From: Elusimicrobia bacterium RIFOXYB2_FULL_49_7
GTDB lineage: Bacteria; Fibrobacterota; OXYB2-FULL-49-7
Direction: 5' to 3'
Assembly: GCA_001800515.1 (NCBI GenBank)
Contig: MGVN01000160.1
Coordinates: 200-5,403 of the forward strand
DNA: 5,204 nucleotides
The notes under the pieces were generated by a model. That model was given only the letters and a program-made list of their open reading frames with translations, was not told the origin of the DNA and ran no database searches. The translations under genes were made by a program, and so were the position numbers. Positions 1 to 5,204 of the stretch are shown here, piece after piece. Position 1 is the first letter of the stretch. The number at the start of each line of letters is the position of its first letter.

Positions 1-691
1 AGCCGGGAATGAAAAGATCGTACGGCATGGCCAAAATGGTTTGCGTATCGACCCAAGTTGATTTTTCCCGTCCCGTGTCGTCCTGGGTGTGTTCGACCCG
101 TCCGTAGAAGCGGATGGGATAGACCAGATCGGTGCGTGCCACCTCCCAGGGATTGAGGCCGCTTATCCACTGGTCCGGATCTTCTTTTTGATAGCCATTG
201 TCGATTTTTTGGTGGAACAGGCCGTATTCATACCGAATGCCATAACCGTATCCCGGAAGTTGAAGCGTGGCCATGGAATCCAGGAAACAGGCGGCTAACC
301 GTCCCAAACCGCCGTTACCGAGTCCGGAATCGACCTCTTGTTCACGCAACTCTTCTATATCGTATCCCATTTGCTCAACCATCTGCTTGCAGGTATCGTA
401 GAGGCCCAGATTGTAAAGCGCATTGCCCAGGGTTCGCCCCATGAGGAATTCCATGGAGAGGTAGTAGAGCCGTTTCATGTCCTTGTTGTAATAGGTCTGT
501 TGTGTTTTGATCCAGCGTTCGATAAGTCGATCCTGCGCAGTCAGTGCCGTACCATAATAGAAGTCTTTGATTGTAGCGGTGTGCTGATCTTTGGCCAGGG
601 AGTATTCGATATGATTCAATAAGGAGAGATCCAGTGACTTTTGCTCCATGCCTTTATGAATGATTTTCCAGTTTTTCTTTGTTCTTTTCAT
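1..691 (-). CDS. glgP: Glycogen/starch (alpha-glucan) phosphorylase, N-terminal part, cut by window edge
   Basis: This gene encodes the pyridoxal-phosphate enzyme that removes glucose from alpha-1,4-glucan ends with phosphate, giving glucose-1-phosphate in the cytoplasm. Reading the minus strand from the ATG at 691 gives 230 uninterrupted codons to the window edge. Family hallmarks are YYLSMEFLMGR at residues 76-86, the glycine-rich GLGNGGLGRLAACFLDS stretch at 123-139, GYGIRYEYGLFHQ at 149-161, the DPDQW..GLNPWE segment at 171-183, and MPYDLFIPG at the edge (222-230). Known phosphorylases are about 800-850 residues, so roughly a quarter is present and the PLP lysine lies outside. The start is supported by an AAAGGA ribosome binding site seven bases upstream. 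The N-terminus has little extra regulatory sequence, as is usual for bacterial forms. It is transcribed divergently from the M23 peptidase gene. No frameshift or missing motif is seen. Substrate preference (glycogen versus maltodextrin) cannot be told from this part. Confidence 0.96.
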   Translation of the reverse strand, partial: MKRTKKNWKIIHKGMEQKSLDLSLLNHIEYSLAKDQHTATIKDFYYGTALTAQDRLIERWIKTQQTYYNKDMKRLYYLSMEFLMGRTLGNALYNLGLYDTCKQMVEQMGYDIEELREQEVDSGLGNGGLGRLAACFLDSMATLQLPGYGYGIRYEYGLFHQKIDNGYQKEDPDQWISGLNPWEVARTDLVYPIRFYGRVEHTQDDTGREKSTWVDTQTILAMPYDLFIPG

Positions 692-698
692 GATACGA

Positions 699-704
699 TC
701 CTTT
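699..704 (-). promoter_or_regulatory. Ribosome binding site of glgP
   Basis: AAAGGA on the minus strand lies seven bases before the ATG at 691. It fixes the start of the phosphorylase, and the encoded N-terminus (MKRTKKNWK) runs straight into conserved family sequence. Confidence 0.7.
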
Positions 705-718
705 AGAAAGAAGTGACT

Positions 719-748
719 ATAATAAGAGAGAAATATACCTATTCTGAA
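719..748 (-). promoter_or_regulatory. Possible sigma70-type promoter for glgP
   Basis: On the minus strand, TATTAT (719-724) matches the -10 consensus at 5 of 6 positions. TTCAGA (743-748) matches the -35 consensus at 4 of 6, with an 18-base spacer. Transcription would start around 710-713, leaving a leader of about 20 bases that contains the ribosome binding site. The region is AT-rich, so chance matches are likely, and the organism's own promoter consensus is unknown. Confidence 0.4.
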
Positions 749-824
749 GCGAGAAAGAGAATGGAAATGGCAGTTTTAAGATTTTAAAAGCATCTTTTTC
801 CGTTGTTTGGTTATATTTTATAAA

Positions 825-1748
825 ATGTTGAAATTTGTTATCGCTTTTATTCTCTTCTCTATATTCCTTTTTGCTGCAGAGCCGGATTCTGTTCTGCCGC
901 AAAAGGCTCTGATCCAAGACAGCACCACCCTGATGACCGCAGACTCGACCACCGGGGATTCGGTCTCCGCAGACCCGGAAATGCAGGAAAGCAATTTTCA
1001 GGATAATGTGGATGCCCTCTTTGTGCCGGATTCGATTGACACCACGGGTTGGTGCACGAGCAAGATCAATGCAGGCCACTTTGACTACAAACAGATGACC
1101 GACACGGTTCGAATTGTCCTTCGTGATTCCGTTTTGGGCAGAAGCTATTGCCACCCTTTCAACGGGTATATCACTTCCCCATTCGGATTGCGCAAGTTTT
1201 TTTGGCATTATGGAATGGATGTCAAGGTAAAAAAAGGGGATTCCATCCGGTGTGCTTTTGACGGCATTGTACGTGTGATTCAGAATGATCGTTACGGCTA
1301 CGGCAAGGTGGTTGTCGTGCGTCATTATGGGGGACTTGAAACCCTCTACGGCCATTTTTCCCGCGCCAAAGTGGAGGTCGGACAGCGTCTGAAGGCCGGG
1401 GAATTGGTCGGATTGGGCGGTAATACCGGCCGTTCCACGGGCAGTCACCTTCATTTTGAAATCCGGTATTGCGGTGAACCCTTTGACCCCCGAGATATCG
1501 TTGATTTTGACAATTTCGTCTTGAAGAGCGATACGCTGGTTTTGACCAAGGCCAATTTCGATTATCTGGCCCAAGCTCGCAGCACCATTGCCCATGTTAT
1601 TCGCAGGGGCGATAATTTGGGCAGTATTGCCCGGCGGTATGGTACCACGGTTCGACGACTCTGTGCCTTAAACCATATTTCCGGTAGAACCTTGCTTCGA
1701 GTGGGCCGGAAGCTTGTTATACGAACCGACCTGACGGCAGCGCCGTAA
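825..1748 (+). CDS. Secreted M23 (LytM-type) peptidoglycan endopeptidase with C-terminal LysM domain
   Basis: This is probably an exported metallopeptidase that cleaves peptide cross-links of peptidoglycan, or an EnvC-like activator of that type. Counting from the ATG at 825 (307 residues), residues 1-18 form a signal peptide (one Lys, a hydrophobic core, then FAA before EPDS). Residues 19-75 are a Ser/Thr/Asp-rich, low-complexity linker with repeated DST/DSV motifs. The M23 domain covers about 108-225. Its metal and catalytic set looks complete: HYGMD (H128, D132), YGH (H177) and HLHFE (H208, H210), so an active enzyme is likely rather than a degenerate activator. A LysM peptidoglycan-binding domain occupies about 256-300 (HVIRRGDNLGSIARRYGTTV). 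An in-frame TTG at 807 would add six residues. I prefer the ATG because it gives a more compact signal peptide, but neither start has a clear ribosome binding site. It is the first gene of a four-gene run, with 17 bases to the next start. Confidence 0.9.
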   Translation: MLKFVIAFILFSIFLFAAEPDSVLPQKALIQDSTTLMTADSTTGDSVSADPEMQESNFQDNVDALFVPDSIDTTGWCTSKINAGHFDYKQMTDTVRIVLRDSVLGRSYCHPFNGYITSPFGLRKFFWHYGMDVKVKKGDSIRCAFDGIVRVIQNDRYGYGKVVVVRHYGGLETLYGHFSRAKVEVGQRLKAGELVGLGGNTGRSTGSHLHFEIRYCGEPFDPRDIVDFDNFVLKSDTLVLTKANFDYLAQARSTIAHVIRRGDNLGSIARRYGTTVRRLCALNHISGRTLLRVGRKLVIRTDLTAAP

Positions 1749-1750
1749 GC

Positions 1751-1756
1751 AAAGGA
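1751..1756 (+). promoter_or_regulatory. Ribosome binding site of the glycosyltransferase gene
   Basis: AAAGGA lies nine bases before the ATG at 1766, just after the peptidase stop codon. It supports that start and translation from a shared transcript. Confidence 0.6.
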
Positions 1757-1765
1757 ATCTCTGAC

Positions 1766-2719
1766 ATGGCAAAATATTTATCCATTGTCGTTCCTCTGCT
1801 GAATGAAGAGGGCAATATCAAGCCCTTATACCGGGCTATCCGTACTGTTTGCGAAGCCCATGCCTATGATTATGAAACCATCTTTGTGGATGACGGCTCA
1901 ATGGATCAAACGCTATCGATTCTAAAAGAATTGGCCGACAAAGACAATCGATTCATCTATCTTTCCCTTAAACGGAATTTCGGACAGACGGCTGCGTTGG
2001 CTGCCGGCCTCGATTGTGCTACGGGCCGCTTTATTGTCACGCTGGATGGTGATCGGCAAAACGATCCGGCCGATATTCCCGGTCTCTTGGAAGCATGCGA
2101 AAAGGGGGGATACGATCTTGTCAATGGCTGGCGAAAACATCGCAAAGATCCCTTTTTTACGTCCGTGTTGCCATCCAATGTGGCCAATCGCATCATCAAA
2201 AAAATCACGGGGGTTCGAATTCACGATACCGGATGCACGCTGAAGATTTTCCGTCGGGAGATTTTAGAAGAGCTTCATCTCTATGGCGAGATGCACCGTT
2301 TTATTCCTGCCCTGTTACATTGGACGGGTGCTAAGATCGGGGAAAAAGAGGTGACCCACCATGCCCGCCAGTGGGGCAAAAGCAAATACAGTCTGCGCAA
2401 ATTACCACGCATCGTGCTGGATTTGATAAATATCAAATTCCTGATCAGTTATTCCACTCGGCCCATTCAGGTGTTTGGCAAATTCGGGTTATATGCCTTT
2501 TTCTTCTGTTTGGTTTCCCTGTCCAGTCTTATCTATATGAAAACCGCGCAGGGAATCGATATGACCGGTAACCCCTTTCTTTTTCTGACTATTTTTCTGG
2601 GCTTTATCGGGGTTCAATTTGTCACCATGGGCCTTCTTGGTGAAATCAACATCCGCATCTATCACGAATCCACCCGACGTAAAATATACCGTATCGCCGA
2701 ACGGGGCGGCGTTTCTTAA
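1766..2719 (+). CDS. Family 2 glycosyltransferase with two C-terminal membrane segments (polyprenyl-phosphate glycosyltransferase type)
   Basis: This enzyme probably moves a sugar from a nucleotide-sugar donor to undecaprenyl phosphate at the inner face of the cytoplasmic membrane, making a lipid-linked sugar for envelope glycan decoration. Its 317 residues are typical of the DPM1/GtrB/ArnC-like group. Seen in order: the GT-A start (LSIVVPLLNEEGNI, 5-18), VDDGS (41-45), NFGQTAALAAGL (71-82), the metal-binding DGDRQNDP (94-101, with D94 and D96), DTGCTLKIFRR (154-164), and RQWGKSKYSLRKL (201-213), the usual basic loop before the membrane part. Two hydrophobic helices follow at about 235-257 and 270-292, then a basic cytoplasmic tail. 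No flippase gene or second transferase of a full Gtr set lies in the window, so the sugar and final acceptor are unknown. Its stop codon overlaps the start of the next gene by one base, which indicates translational coupling. Confidence 0.92.
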   Translation: MAKYLSIVVPLLNEEGNIKPLYRAIRTVCEAHAYDYETIFVDDGSMDQTLSILKELADKDNRFIYLSLKRNFGQTAALAAGLDCATGRFIVTLDGDRQNDPADIPGLLEACEKGGYDLVNGWRKHRKDPFFTSVLPSNVANRIIKKITGVRIHDTGCTLKIFRREILEELHLYGEMHRFIPALLHWTGAKIGEKEVTHHARQWGKSKYSLRKLPRIVLDLINIKFLISYSTRPIQVFGKFGLYAFFFCLVSLSSLIYMKTAQGIDMTGNPFLFLTIFLGFIGVQFVTMGLLGEINIRIYHESTRRKIYRIAERGGVS

Positions 2720-3696
2720 TGTCAATGGCCGATTTTTCAGACCTGACCCCGGATCGTTTTTTGCCGGCCCTTGAAGAGGCGCTGGGTGAAGAGCTGGATT
2801 CCTTCAGTCGCCCCTTTCCAAGCTATATTAATCGAGTCTATGAAATCCGGACCTCGGATGAAAAATCCTTTGTGGCTAAATTCTATCGTCCGGGTCGCTG
2901 GAGTATCGATGCGCTTTTGGATGAACATGCCTTTCTGACCGATTGTGTGGAAGCGGAAATTCCCGTTGTCGCTCCTCTCACGCTGGCCAATCAACAGACA
3001 CTCGGAAATTTGGACAATATCGCCTTTTCCGTTTTTCCTAAACGGGCGGGTCGTCAGTTTGATGTCGAAGGTGATGACAGCTTTGAACGCATGGGTTCTT
3101 TATTGGGTCGCTTGCATACGGTGGGGAGCCGACGAAAAGCCCCTGCCCGACTTTTGTTGACGCCGCAGACCACCACTCGTATTTATGCGGATCAGTTGGT
3201 GGCTGACGGTGTTGATCCGGATAACCGGCAAAAGTTCAAGGATATCACCAATCGAATTATTGACACCATTTCTCCTTATTTTGATGGTTTGGAAACCCTT
3301 CGAATCCATGGTGATTTCCACCAGGGCAATGTATTGGAACGGCCGGGGGAAGGGCTTATGGTCATAGATTTCGATGATATGATGAACGGCCCGGCAGTGC
3401 ATGATTTCTGGTTGCTGCTGCCGGACCATTATCCGGCATGTCAATATCAATTGGAATTACTGTTATCCGGATATCGCCAGTTTCGCGATATCCCGCCTCG
3501 CTCGATGCTTATCATCGAAGGACTTCGCGCCATGCGAATGATTTATTTCACAGCTTGGTGCAATATGCAGCGGAATGATTTTCAGTTTCAAACCAAATTT
3601 CCGGAATGGGGTACGGATACATTTTGGAAACGCGAGGTCCAAGATCTTCAAAATCAGTATACCAATATGATGGATGCATTTGCTGACAGAGAATAA
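2719..3696 (+). CDS. srkA: SrkA/YihE-like serine/threonine protein kinase (stress response kinase A family)
   Basis: This is a cytoplasmic kinase of the aminoglycoside-phosphotransferase fold. In E. coli, SrkA (YihE) is a Ser/Thr kinase linked to the Cpx envelope-stress response and to protection against MazEF-mediated death. From memory, the 325 residues match it in length and in several landmarks: YINRVYEIR (36-44), the ATP-site lysine in FVAKFYRPGRW (51-61, K54), DEH (68-70), IPVVAPL (81-87), FPKRAGRQF (106-114), GRLH (130-133), the catalytic loop HGDFHQGN (197-204, D199 and N204), the metal-binding DFDD (217-220), NGPAVHDFWLLL (223-234) and LRAMRMIYFTAW (269-280). The catalytic residues are present, so it should be active. 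The start ATG overlaps the glycosyltransferase stop (TAATG). A second in-frame ATG at 2725 is possible. There is no strong ribosome binding site, so translation is probably coupled. Targets cannot be read from the sequence. Confidence 0.9.
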   Translation: MSMADFSDLTPDRFLPALEEALGEELDSFSRPFPSYINRVYEIRTSDEKSFVAKFYRPGRWSIDALLDEHAFLTDCVEAEIPVVAPLTLANQQTLGNLDNIAFSVFPKRAGRQFDVEGDDSFERMGSLLGRLHTVGSRRKAPARLLLTPQTTTRIYADQLVADGVDPDNRQKFKDITNRIIDTISPYFDGLETLRIHGDFHQGNVLERPGEGLMVIDFDDMMNGPAVHDFWLLLPDHYPACQYQLELLLSGYRQFRDIPPRSMLIIEGLRAMRMIYFTAWCNMQRNDFQFQTKFPEWGTDTFWKREVQDLQNQYTNMMDAFADRE

Positions 3697-3711
3697 CCGT
3701 TAAACCATTCC

Positions 3712-3719
3712 AGGAGGAG
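3712..3719 (+). promoter_or_regulatory. Strong ribosome binding site of the lipoprotein gene
   Basis: AGGAGGAG ends two bases before the ATG at 3722 and is the best Shine-Dalgarno match in the window. It decides the start of the last gene and suggests that this gene is translated more strongly than, and independently of, the coupled kinase gene upstream. Confidence 0.75.
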
Positions 3720-3721
3720 TT

Positions 3722-4528
3722 ATGCGTTTTGTTGTCGTCTATCTTGTTATGACGTTACTTTTTTGGAGTTGTGCTTCCACCTCGATAGAAGGAGATGCGG
3801 GTGTTTCAAAGGAGAACCGGAAATCCGATATGACAAAATGGTTTTCGGATTTCTCATCATTTTCCAGTGCTGAAGCGGCGCTTGTTCCTGTTTTACAATA
3901 TCTCCAGATTGATTCATTGGGGCAAGCGCAGACAGCCGCTTTTAATGCCAAATCTCCGGAGGATATGCAGACCTTTCCAGGAGCAAAGAAGTATCATATT
4001 TACCGTCTCACCGATTGTCAGGTTTATGCTGCTTCCTGTCTGGTGAAGCGTGGGATGCCTGTTTTGATTGAATGGTTGCAGGAAGATCATAACCGGTATT
4101 CGGTTATTTATGATACCAAAATTGTAGACAATCCGGTTACTATTGGGGAGAATTCCAATAAGACCCATCCGGAAGTGGTCTATTTGCAATACACCATCAA
4201 CAAGCCGCTTCATACGGTCAAACAGATGTGTAAAAAAAGGCTGGATAACAACCAGATTGATTTTACCCCGGATTTGTTGGATCGGGATGGCAAGGCAAAC
4301 TATGATAATGCCCTCCGCTCTCAGTACGACACCTTTATTCAGAATGCCAATTCTTACGATGTCAAATGGGAAGTCACGCTGTATAAATACCAACATATCT
4401 TTATCAGCGGCGTGTGGGTGGTAACGCCTGTTACGATGACAGAGCGCGCGTTGACAAAAGAGATTCAAGCGGCTTTGGATGACAAGGACATGAGTTACAC
4501 GGTTCCGAAAATAAAGCAGATATTATAA
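3722..4528 (+). CDS. Unrecognised protein, probable lipoprotein
   Basis: I do not recognise a family for this 268-residue product. The first 16 residues are a short signal peptide (Arg2, then VVVYLVMTLLFW) ending at Cys17 in FWSCAS. That is a loose lipobox: Ser at -1 is normal, Phe at -3 is not typical, and the following AST/SIEGD stretch is the usual flexible tether. The mature part is soluble, with no further membrane helix. It has a Ser/Phe-rich segment (41-50), three more cysteines (C99, C106, C170) and a lysine/asparagine-rich middle. The C-terminal half (about 210-240) has alternating hydrophobic residues (VKWEVTLYKYQHIFISGVWVV), suggesting beta strands. The gene is the last of the plus-strand run, 25 bases after the srkA stop, and is followed by a probable terminator. 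An anchor in the inner or outer membrane is inferred. An envelope role is suggested only by its neighbours. Confidence 0.8.
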   Translation: MRFVVVYLVMTLLFWSCASTSIEGDAGVSKENRKSDMTKWFSDFSSFSSAEAALVPVLQYLQIDSLGQAQTAAFNAKSPEDMQTFPGAKKYHIYRLTDCQVYAASCLVKRGMPVLIEWLQEDHNRYSVIYDTKIVDNPVTIGENSNKTHPEVVYLQYTINKPLHTVKQMCKKRLDNNQIDFTPDLLDRDGKANYDNALRSQYDTFIQNANSYDVKWEVTLYKYQHIFISGVWVVTPVTMTERALTKEIQAALDDKDMSYTVPKIKQIL

Positions 4529-4671
4529 GCCGATGGGGCAAAAGAGGAAAGACCTCTTTCCGTTCTTTTTTATCCGCCTGTTTTTGGGCGTGCCTCTCTG
4601 CGTCAGGAGAATGGGTTTTCGAGATAGTATTAACCTGCATCAGAGGCCGAATATTCTCCGACCTTGTCCGG
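4529..4671. other. Convergent intergenic region
   Basis: These 143 bases lie between the stop codons of the lipoprotein gene and the radical SAM gene. They hold the terminator at 4541-4571. The rest has no convincing gene; an open frame on the minus strand (4431-4640) runs into the lipoprotein gene and has no family features. Two interleaved complementary pairs (GCCTCT 4592-4597 with AGAGGC 4642-4647, and GGAGAAT 4606-4612 with ATTCTCC 4653-4659) and an eight-base palindrome GAATATTC (4649-4656) are present but may be chance. Confidence 0.5.
4541..4571 (+). terminator. Probable bidirectional rho-independent terminator between convergent genes
   Basis: Starting 12 bases after the lipoprotein stop, GGAAAG (4546-4551) and CTTTCC (4556-4561) form a six-base-pair stem with loop ACCT, followed one base later by TTCTTTTTT (4563-4571). 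An overlapping alternative stem pairs AAAGAGG (4541-4547) with CCTCTTT (4553-4559). On the minus strand the same hairpin is followed by TCTTTT, so it could also stop transcripts from the radical SAM gene. The stem is short and not GC-rich, so its efficiency is uncertain. Confidence 0.65.
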
Positions 4672-5204
4672 TTAGCGGACGCTCTTTTTAACCATGCTTC
4701 CGGACCGGCGCAACAGGTGGCCGGCCAGGGTCTTGAACGCTTTGAGGTTGCGTAATCCTTCTTGTGGGTCTTTGAGAGATTGCCGGGCTTTTAGCAGGAA
4801 ATAAGAGGGCCGGAGGTAGAATTTCCGGCGAGCGTGATCACAGAAAGCGACCAATTCCTGATAGGTGAGATCCGGATTCGAGACCACGGAGTTGTGGAGT
4901 CCGTCTTCGGTCACCCACTTGGAATAATCTTCGGACATCAGATAGCCCTTTTCCTTGACCCAGGCATAGTCTTCCGTTCCCGGATAAACCATGATGGGAA
5001 AGAATTGTGCCGTATCCGGATTGATTTCAAGTGCGAGATCAAGGGTCTTCTTGAGCGTTTCCCGGGTTTCGCCCCGGTTGCCCACCATAAAACAGCCGTG
5101 AATGAGGATGCCTGCCCGCCGGGCATCCAGCGCGAACTGCTTGATACGGGGAAGCGAGGTCCTTTTTTTAATATTGTCCAAGATGGTCTGGTCTCCGCTC
5201 TCAA
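4672..5204 (-). CDS. Radical SAM protein, probably B12-binding type, C-terminal part, cut by window edge
   Basis: Only the last 176 full codons are in the window. The reading frame stays open to the edge, so the TTG at 5181 is not a real start. The first visible residues, ESGDQTILDNIKK, match the conserved (V/I)ESGSQ..L..I.K segment inside the radical SAM barrel. They are followed by AGILIHGCFMVGNRGETRETL (GxxGET-like turn), FFPIMVYPGTEDYAW (the PYPGTE-type motif) and a C-terminal tail with FCDHARRKFYLRPSYFLLK. This tail style is common in radical SAM enzymes that carry an N-terminal cobalamin-binding domain and often sit in lipid or surface-polysaccharide gene regions. The CxxxCxxC iron-sulfur motif and any B12 domain lie outside the window, so the reaction and substrate cannot be named. 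It converges on the operon and shares its terminator region. Confidence 0.85.
   Translation of the reverse strand, partial: ESGDQTILDNIKKRTSLPRIKQFALDARRAGILIHGCFMVGNRGETRETLKKTLDLALEINPDTAQFFPIMVYPGTEDYAWVKEKGYLMSEDYSKWVTEDGLHNSVVSNPDLTYQELVAFCDHARRKFYLRPSYFLLKARQSLKDPQEGLRNLKAFKTLAGHLLRRSGSMVKKSVR

Larger units (their letters stand above)
692..824. other. Divergent intergenic region between glgP and the M23 peptidase operon
   Basis: This AT-rich stretch of 133 bases separates two genes read in opposite directions, so it should hold the promoters of both. A candidate exists for glgP (719-748). For the plus-strand operon I find AT-rich runs close to the start (TATATTTTATAAAAT at 812-826) but no -35/-10 pair with sensible spacing. 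I also see no Shine-Dalgarno sequence before either candidate start. No operator-like palindrome or riboswitch is recognised. Confidence 0.6.

Noticed and set aside
89..622. Two plus-strand open frames (89-298 and 338-622)
   Set aside because: Both lie wholly inside the phosphorylase gene, whose minus-strand translation matches family motifs throughout.
717..1595. Long open frame (292 codons) on the minus strand opposite the M23 peptidase gene
   Set aside because: It mirrors the coding frame of a clear M23/LysM gene, shows no recognisable domain, and its C-terminal end runs into AT-rich intergenic DNA. It is best explained as a shadow of the real gene.
2719..3696. Aminoglycoside resistance phosphotransferase or homoserine kinase as the identity of this gene
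   Set aside because: The fold is shared, but the YINRVYEIR, KFYRPGRW, GRQF and NGPAVHDFW segments fit SrkA/YihE specifically.
3914..4468. Open frame of 184 codons on the minus strand within the lipoprotein gene
   Set aside because: The plus-strand frame has a strong ribosome binding site, a signal peptide and operon context. The minus frame has none of these and its composition looks like a translated complement.
825..4528. An anti-phage defence or toxin-antitoxin system
   Set aside because: The kinase could suggest a signalling defence system, but there is no nuclease, toxin pair, nucleotide cyclase or phage-related gene, and the neighbours are housekeeping envelope proteins.
4649..4656. 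Palindrome GAATATTC as a regulator binding site
   Set aside because: It is a single eight-base AT-rich palindrome downstream of two convergent genes, not in a promoter position, and is expected by chance.

Overview
The window looks like an ordinary, densely coded bacterial chromosome segment. No mobile element, CRISPR array, tRNA or rRNA is visible. It holds six protein genes, two of them cut by the window edges. The organism is probably Gram-negative, since it has a lipoprotein and a periplasmic-type M23/LysM peptidase. The wording of the M23 domain (a YCHPF lead-in, GLETLYGH, GGNTGRSTGSHLHFE) and its C-terminal LysM resemble proteins of the Fibrobacterota/Bacteroidota (FCB) superphylum. This placement is an inference from remembered family patterns, not from a search.

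Layout. Positions 1-691 (minus) carry the first 230 codons of glycogen/starch phosphorylase. Positions 692-824 are a short divergent intergenic region with a plausible promoter for the phosphorylase. Positions 825-4528 (plus) are four co-directional, tightly packed genes that look like one operon: a secreted M23 peptidase with LysM; a membrane-anchored family 2 glycosyltransferase of the polyprenyl-phosphate type; a protein closely resembling the SrkA/YihE stress-response kinase, whose start overlaps the preceding stop (TAATG); and an unrecognised probable lipoprotein with a strong ribosome binding site. Positions 4529-4671 are a convergent intergenic region with a probable bidirectional terminator. 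Positions 4672-5204 (minus) are the C-terminal part of a radical SAM protein, probably of the B12-binding type.

How they fit. Three of the four operon products act at or near the cell envelope: peptidoglycan remodelling, lipid-linked sugar transfer, and an outer- or inner-membrane lipoprotein. The fourth resembles a kinase linked in E. coli to envelope (Cpx) stress and survival. A cell-envelope maintenance operon is a reasonable inference, but no shared pathway is proven by the sequence. The flanking phosphorylase is metabolic and transcribed away from the operon. The radical SAM gene converges on it and is probably independent.

Nothing here amounts to a clearly novel system. The best leads are the glycosyltransferase-SrkA coupling and the unknown lipoprotein.
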